A stretch of DNA of 40,515 nt from Bradyrhizobium sp. STM 3843 (lineage in GTDB: Bacteria > Pseudomonadota > Alphaproteobacteria > Rhizobiales > Xanthobacteraceae), in the NCBI RefSeq assembly GCF_000239815.1, contig NZ_CAFK01000097.1, forward strand, positions 1 through 40,515, written 5' to 3'. The translations under genes were made by a program, and so were the position numbers. Position 1 is the first letter of the stretch. Each line of letters starts with the position of its first letter. Under the pieces are notes generated by a model. That model saw nothing but the letters and a program-made list of their open reading frames with translations, made no database searches and was not told the DNA's origin. This document shows, in pieces, positions 37,594 through 40,515 of this stretch.

Positions 37594-38988
37594 ATGACGT
37601 TGATCAGAACTTTCGCTGCACTGCTGCTCTCGGTGCTGGCTGCGGCTCCTGCGCTGGCGCAGGAGCGCCGCGTGCCGTCCTCGCCGGCCGAGATCAAGCT
37701 CTCCTATGCGCCGATCGTGCAGCGCGTGCAGCCCGCCGTCGTCAACGTCTATGCCGCCAAGATGGTGCAGAACCACAACCCGTTCCTGGATGATCCGATC
37801 TTCCGCAAATTCTTCGGGCTGCAAGGCGGGCCGCAGGAGCAGATGCAGCGTTCGCTCGGTTCGGGCGTGATGGTCGATCCCTCCGGCCTGGTCGTTACCA
37901 ACGTGCACGTCATCGAGGGCGCCGACGAGGTGAAGGTCTCGCTGTCGGACAAGCGCGAATTCGAAGCCGAGATCATGCTGAAGGACACCCGCAGCGATCT
38001 CGCGGTGCTCAAGTTGAAGAACGTGAAGGAGAAGTTCGCGACCCTCGACTTCGCCAATTCGGACGAGCTGATGGTCGGCGACGTCGTGCTCGCGATCGGC
38101 AATCCGTTCGGCGTCGGCCAGACCGTGACGCATGGCATCATCTCGGCGTTGGCGCGCACCCAGGTCGGCATCACCGACTACCAGTTCTTCATCCAGACCG
38201 ATGCGCCGATCAATCCCGGCAATTCCGGCGGCGCGCTGGTGGACATGACCGGACGGCTCGCCGGCATCAACACCGCGATCTATTCGCGCTCCGGCGGTTC
38301 GCAGGGCATCGGCTTTGCGATTCCAGCCAACATGGTGCGGGTCGTGGTCGCCTCGGCCAAGAGCGGCGGCAAGGCCGTGAAGCGGCCCTGGCTCGGCGCC
38401 AAGCTGCAGGCAGTGACGCCTGAGATCGCCGAGAGTCTCGGCCTGCGCTCGCCGACCGGCGCGCTGGTCGCAAGCGTGGTGCCGAACAGCCCGGCAGCGC
38501 GCGCCGGATTGAAGGAATCGGATCTGATCACCGCGATCGACGGCCAGGCCATCGAGGACCCCAACGCGTTCGACTATCGCTTTGCCACCCGTCCGCTCGG
38601 CGGCAGCGCCGAAGTCGAGGTGCAGCGCGGCGGTAAGCCGGTCAAGCTCGCGATGCCGCTGGAGACCGCCCCCGATGGCGGCCGCAACGAGATCGTGATC
38701 AGCGGCCGTTCGCCGTTCCAGGGCGCACGCGTCGCCAACATCTCGCCCGCGCTGGCGGACGAGCTGCATCTCGATGCCGATACCGAAGGCGTCGTCATCG
38801 TCGAGCCGGGCGACGGCACGCCGGCCGCCAATGTCGGCTTCCAGAAGGGCGACATCATCATGGCCGTGAATAGCCAGCGCATCGGCAAGACCTCGGAACT
38901 GGAGAAGGCCTCGCGCGACACCGCCCGCGTCTGGCGCATCACGCTGCTGCGTGCCGGCCAGCAGATCAACGTTACGCTCGGCGGATGA
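37594..38988 (+). CDS. Periplasmic serine protease of the DegP/HtrA (Do) family
   Basis: A 464-residue exported protease that degrades or holds misfolded envelope proteins. A signal peptide (MTLIRTFAALLLSVLAAAPA) ends with a likely cut after Ala22. The trypsin-like domain has His105 (TNVHVIEG), Asp135 (DTRSDLAVL) and Ser211 (NPGNSGGAL). Two PDZ domains follow (about 265-345 and 375-460). Length fits the family. It starts 59 bases after the regulator gene; no terminator was seen between them. An upstream in-frame extension to 37225 overlaps the regulator in another frame and lacks a signal peptide, so it is rejected. Its last codon overlaps the rarA ATG as ATGA, so the two are probably one transcript. 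Confidence 0.95.
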   Translation: MTLIRTFAALLLSVLAAAPALAQERRVPSSPAEIKLSYAPIVQRVQPAVVNVYAAKMVQNHNPFLDDPIFRKFFGLQGGPQEQMQRSLGSGVMVDPSGLVVTNVHVIEGADEVKVSLSDKREFEAEIMLKDTRSDLAVLKLKNVKEKFATLDFANSDELMVGDVVLAIGNPFGVGQTVTHGIISALARTQVGITDYQFFIQTDAPINPGNSGGALVDMTGRLAGINTAIYSRSGGSQGIGFAIPANMVRVVVASAKSGGKAVKRPWLGAKLQAVTPEIAESLGLRSPTGALVASVVPNSPAARAGLKESDLITAIDGQAIEDPNAFDYRFATRPLGGSAEVEVQRGGKPVKLAMPLETAPDGGRNEIVISGRSPFQGARVANISPALADELHLDADTEGVVIVEPGDGTPAANVGFQKGDIIMAVNSQRIGKTSELEKASRDTARVWRITLLRAGQQINVTLGG

Positions 38989-40316
38989 GTCCGAAGCGCC
39001 CCCAGCAAGGACCAAGTCTCTTCGCTGCGGCGGGGCTGGAGCAGGATGCGCCGCGTCCGCTTCCCGAAAAGCTGCGGCCGCACAAGCTGTCCGACGTCGT
39101 GGGCCAGGATCACATCCTCGGCCCCGACGGCGCGCTGACGCGCATGCTGGAGACGCGCACGCTGGGCTCGCTGATCTTCTGGGGGCCGCCGGGCACCGGC
39201 AAGACCACGGTGGCACGGCTCCTGGCCGATGCCACCGAGCTGCATTTCGAGCAGATCTCGGCGGTGTTCTCCGGCGTTGCCGATCTGAAGAAGGCGTTCG
39301 ATGCGGCGCGGGCGCGCCGCGAGACCGGCAAGGGGACGCTGCTGTTCGTCGACGAGGTGCACCGCTTCAACCGCGCGCAGCAGGATTCCTTTCTGCCCGT
39401 GATGGAAGACGGCACGGTGGTGCTGGTCGGCGCCACCACGGAGAATCCGTCGTTCGAGCTCAACGCGGCGCTTTTGTCGCGCGCCCGCGTGCTGGTGTTC
39501 CATTCGCTCGATGCTGCCGCGATCGAGAAGCTCTATGCCAATGCGGAAGCGGTCGAGGGCCGCAAGCTGCCACTGGATGATGAAGCGCGCGCCGTGCTGA
39601 TCCGGATGGCCGATGGCGATGGCCGCGCCGCATTGACGCTCGCCGAAGAGGTCTGGCGCTCCGCGCGCAAGGACGAGATCTTCAATGCGGCACAGCTGCA
39701 GGAGATCCTGCAGCGCCGCGCGCCGATCTACGACAAATCGGCCGACGGTCACTACAATCTGATCTCGGCGCTGCATAAGTCGGTGCGCGGCTCCGATCCC
39801 GATGCGGCGCTGTATTACTTCGCGCGCATGCTCGATGCTGGCGAAGACCCGCTGTTCCTGGCGCGCCGTATCGTGCGCATGGCGGTGGAAGACATTGGCC
39901 TTGCCGATCCGCAGGCGCTGGTCATCGCCAATGCCGCCAAGGATGCCTATGACTTCTTAGGCTCTCCCGAGGGCGAGCTCGCGATCGCCCAGGCCGTGAT
40001 CTATGTCGCGACCGCGCCGAAATCGAACGCGGCCTACAAGGCGTTCGGTGCGGCCAAGCGGGTGGCGAAAGAGGGCGGTTCGCTGCTGCCGCCCAAGCAC
40101 ATTCTCAACGCGCCGACCAGGCTGATGCAGAACGAAGGCTATGGCTCCGGCTATCAGTACGACCACGACGCGCCGGACGCTTTTTCGGGCCAGGACTATT
40201 TCCCCGAGAGCCTCGGTCGCCAGCACTTTTATGATCCGCCGGAGCGCGGTTTCGAGCGCGAGATCAGGAAGCGGCTGGAATACTGGGACCGCTTGAGAAA
40301 AGAGCGCGGCGATTGA
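38985..40316 (+). CDS. rarA: Replication-associated recombination protein RarA (MgsA)
   Basis: A 443-residue AAA+ ATPase related to clamp loaders and to eukaryotic WRNIP1, acting at stalled replication forks. Walker A GPPGTGKT is at 67-74, Walker B LLFVDEVH at 119-126, and sensor 1 in GATTENPSF near 149. The C-terminal tetramerisation part contains DPDAALYYFARMLDAGEDPLFLARRI and QYDHDAPDAFSGQDYFPE. The start overlaps the protease stop by four bases. A weak hairpin (CATCGC 40377-40382 with GCGATG 40397-40402) followed by GAATTTTG may end the transcript. Confidence 0.95.
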   Translation: MSPKRPQQGPSLFAAAGLEQDAPRPLPEKLRPHKLSDVVGQDHILGPDGALTRMLETRTLGSLIFWGPPGTGKTTVARLLADATELHFEQISAVFSGVADLKKAFDAARARRETGKGTLLFVDEVHRFNRAQQDSFLPVMEDGTVVLVGATTENPSFELNAALLSRARVLVFHSLDAAAIEKLYANAEAVEGRKLPLDDEARAVLIRMADGDGRAALTLAEEVWRSARKDEIFNAAQLQEILQRRAPIYDKSADGHYNLISALHKSVRGSDPDAALYYFARMLDAGEDPLFLARRIVRMAVEDIGLADPQALVIANAAKDAYDFLGSPEGELAIAQAVIYVATAPKSNAAYKAFGAAKRVAKEGGSLLPPKHILNAPTRLMQNEGYGSGYQYDHDAPDAFSGQDYFPESLGRQHFYDPPERGFEREIRKRLEYWDRLRKERGD

Positions 40317-40461
40317 ACCTTTCCGGGCGTGTCCGCACCAAATTTATGGCACATCCTCAACTTAGAGTAGCGGTGTCATCGCGCTCCGAGCGCAGTGCGA
40401 TGGAATTTTGAGAACGCGATTTTTTCTGTGGGGTGTGGCCCAATGACGGGAGGCTGCGACC

Positions 40462-40515
40462 ATGGTTTTCACACGCAAAAATGTCTGGGAGCTCGGCGAC
40501 ACCTGGCCGATCCGA
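40462..40515 (+). CDS. 5' end of a further gene, cut by the window edge
   Basis: An ATG at 40462 follows a strong GGGAGG (40448-40453) at eight bases and opens a frame of 18 codons to the window end. The N terminus reads MVFTRKNVWELGDTWPIR. It faintly recalls the start of tyrosinase-like proteins of Bradyrhizobium, but 18 residues are too few to name it. The 145-base gap upstream otherwise holds only the weak hairpin after rarA. Confidence 0.6.
   Translation, partial: MVFTRKNVWELGDTWPIR

Overview
The window is chromosomal core DNA of an alphaproteobacterium. The coding sequences, above all RpoA, RpoB, the ribosomal proteins and EF-Tu, look like Bradyrhizobium or a close relative in the Nitrobacteraceae. 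The composition (GC-rich, strong G/C preference at third codon positions) and the palindromic intergenic repeats fit that assignment. The genus call rests on recognising protein sequences, not on a database search.

Layout. (1) 1-8753: the 3' half of the rplKAJL-rpoBC operon, with rpoB and rpoC separated by two tandem hairpins and closed by a strong terminator. (2) 8754-13397: two genes that do not belong to the translation set. One is a 684-residue protein joining an FAD amine-oxidase-like domain to a SAM-methyltransferase-like domain. The other is an ABC exporter half-transporter with a very acidic N-terminal extension. They separate rpoBC from the str operon. (3) 13398-14247: an 850-base gap with a promoter candidate and a long structured leader. 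(4) 14248-33489: the str, S10, spc and alpha operons in one same-strand run: rpsL, rpsG, fusA, tuf, rpsJ, rplC, rplD, rplW, rplB, rpsS, rplV, rpsC, rplP, rpmC, rpsQ, rplN, rplX, rplE, rpsN, rpsH, rplF, rplR, rpsE, rpmD, rplO, secY, adk, rpsM, rpsK, rpoA, rplQ. A textbook terminator follows rplQ. (5) 33628-40515: ordinary accessory genes. These are an SDR oxidoreductase, a ClC chloride/proton antiporter, a divergent quinone-reductase/HxlR-regulator pair, a periplasmic DegP/HtrA protease whose stop overlaps the start of rarA, and the first 18 codons of a further gene.

How the genes work together. Regions 1 and 4 supply three RNA polymerase subunits, about 27 ribosomal proteins, two elongation factors, the Sec translocon channel and adenylate kinase, so they set growth rate and protein output. 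Hairpins or palindromic repeats sit at nearly every longer junction (rplL/rpoB, rpoB/rpoC, tuf/rpsJ, rpsQ/rplN, rplO/secY, adk/rpsM, rpsM/rpsK, rpsK/rpoA, rpoA/rplQ) and could tune output along the superoperon. The tail of the window reads as redox, stress and envelope functions.

The least ordinary observations are: an adenylate kinase carrying a 120-residue Lys/Ala-rich histone-H1-like tail; the oxidase-methyltransferase fusion paired with the acidic ABC exporter; a cloverleaf-like repeat whose arms have diverged by paired substitutions; repeat elements inside the ribosomal superoperon; and a possible 45-residue ORF antisense to the rpoC terminator. I saw no tRNA, rRNA, CRISPR array, insertion sequence or prophage gene.
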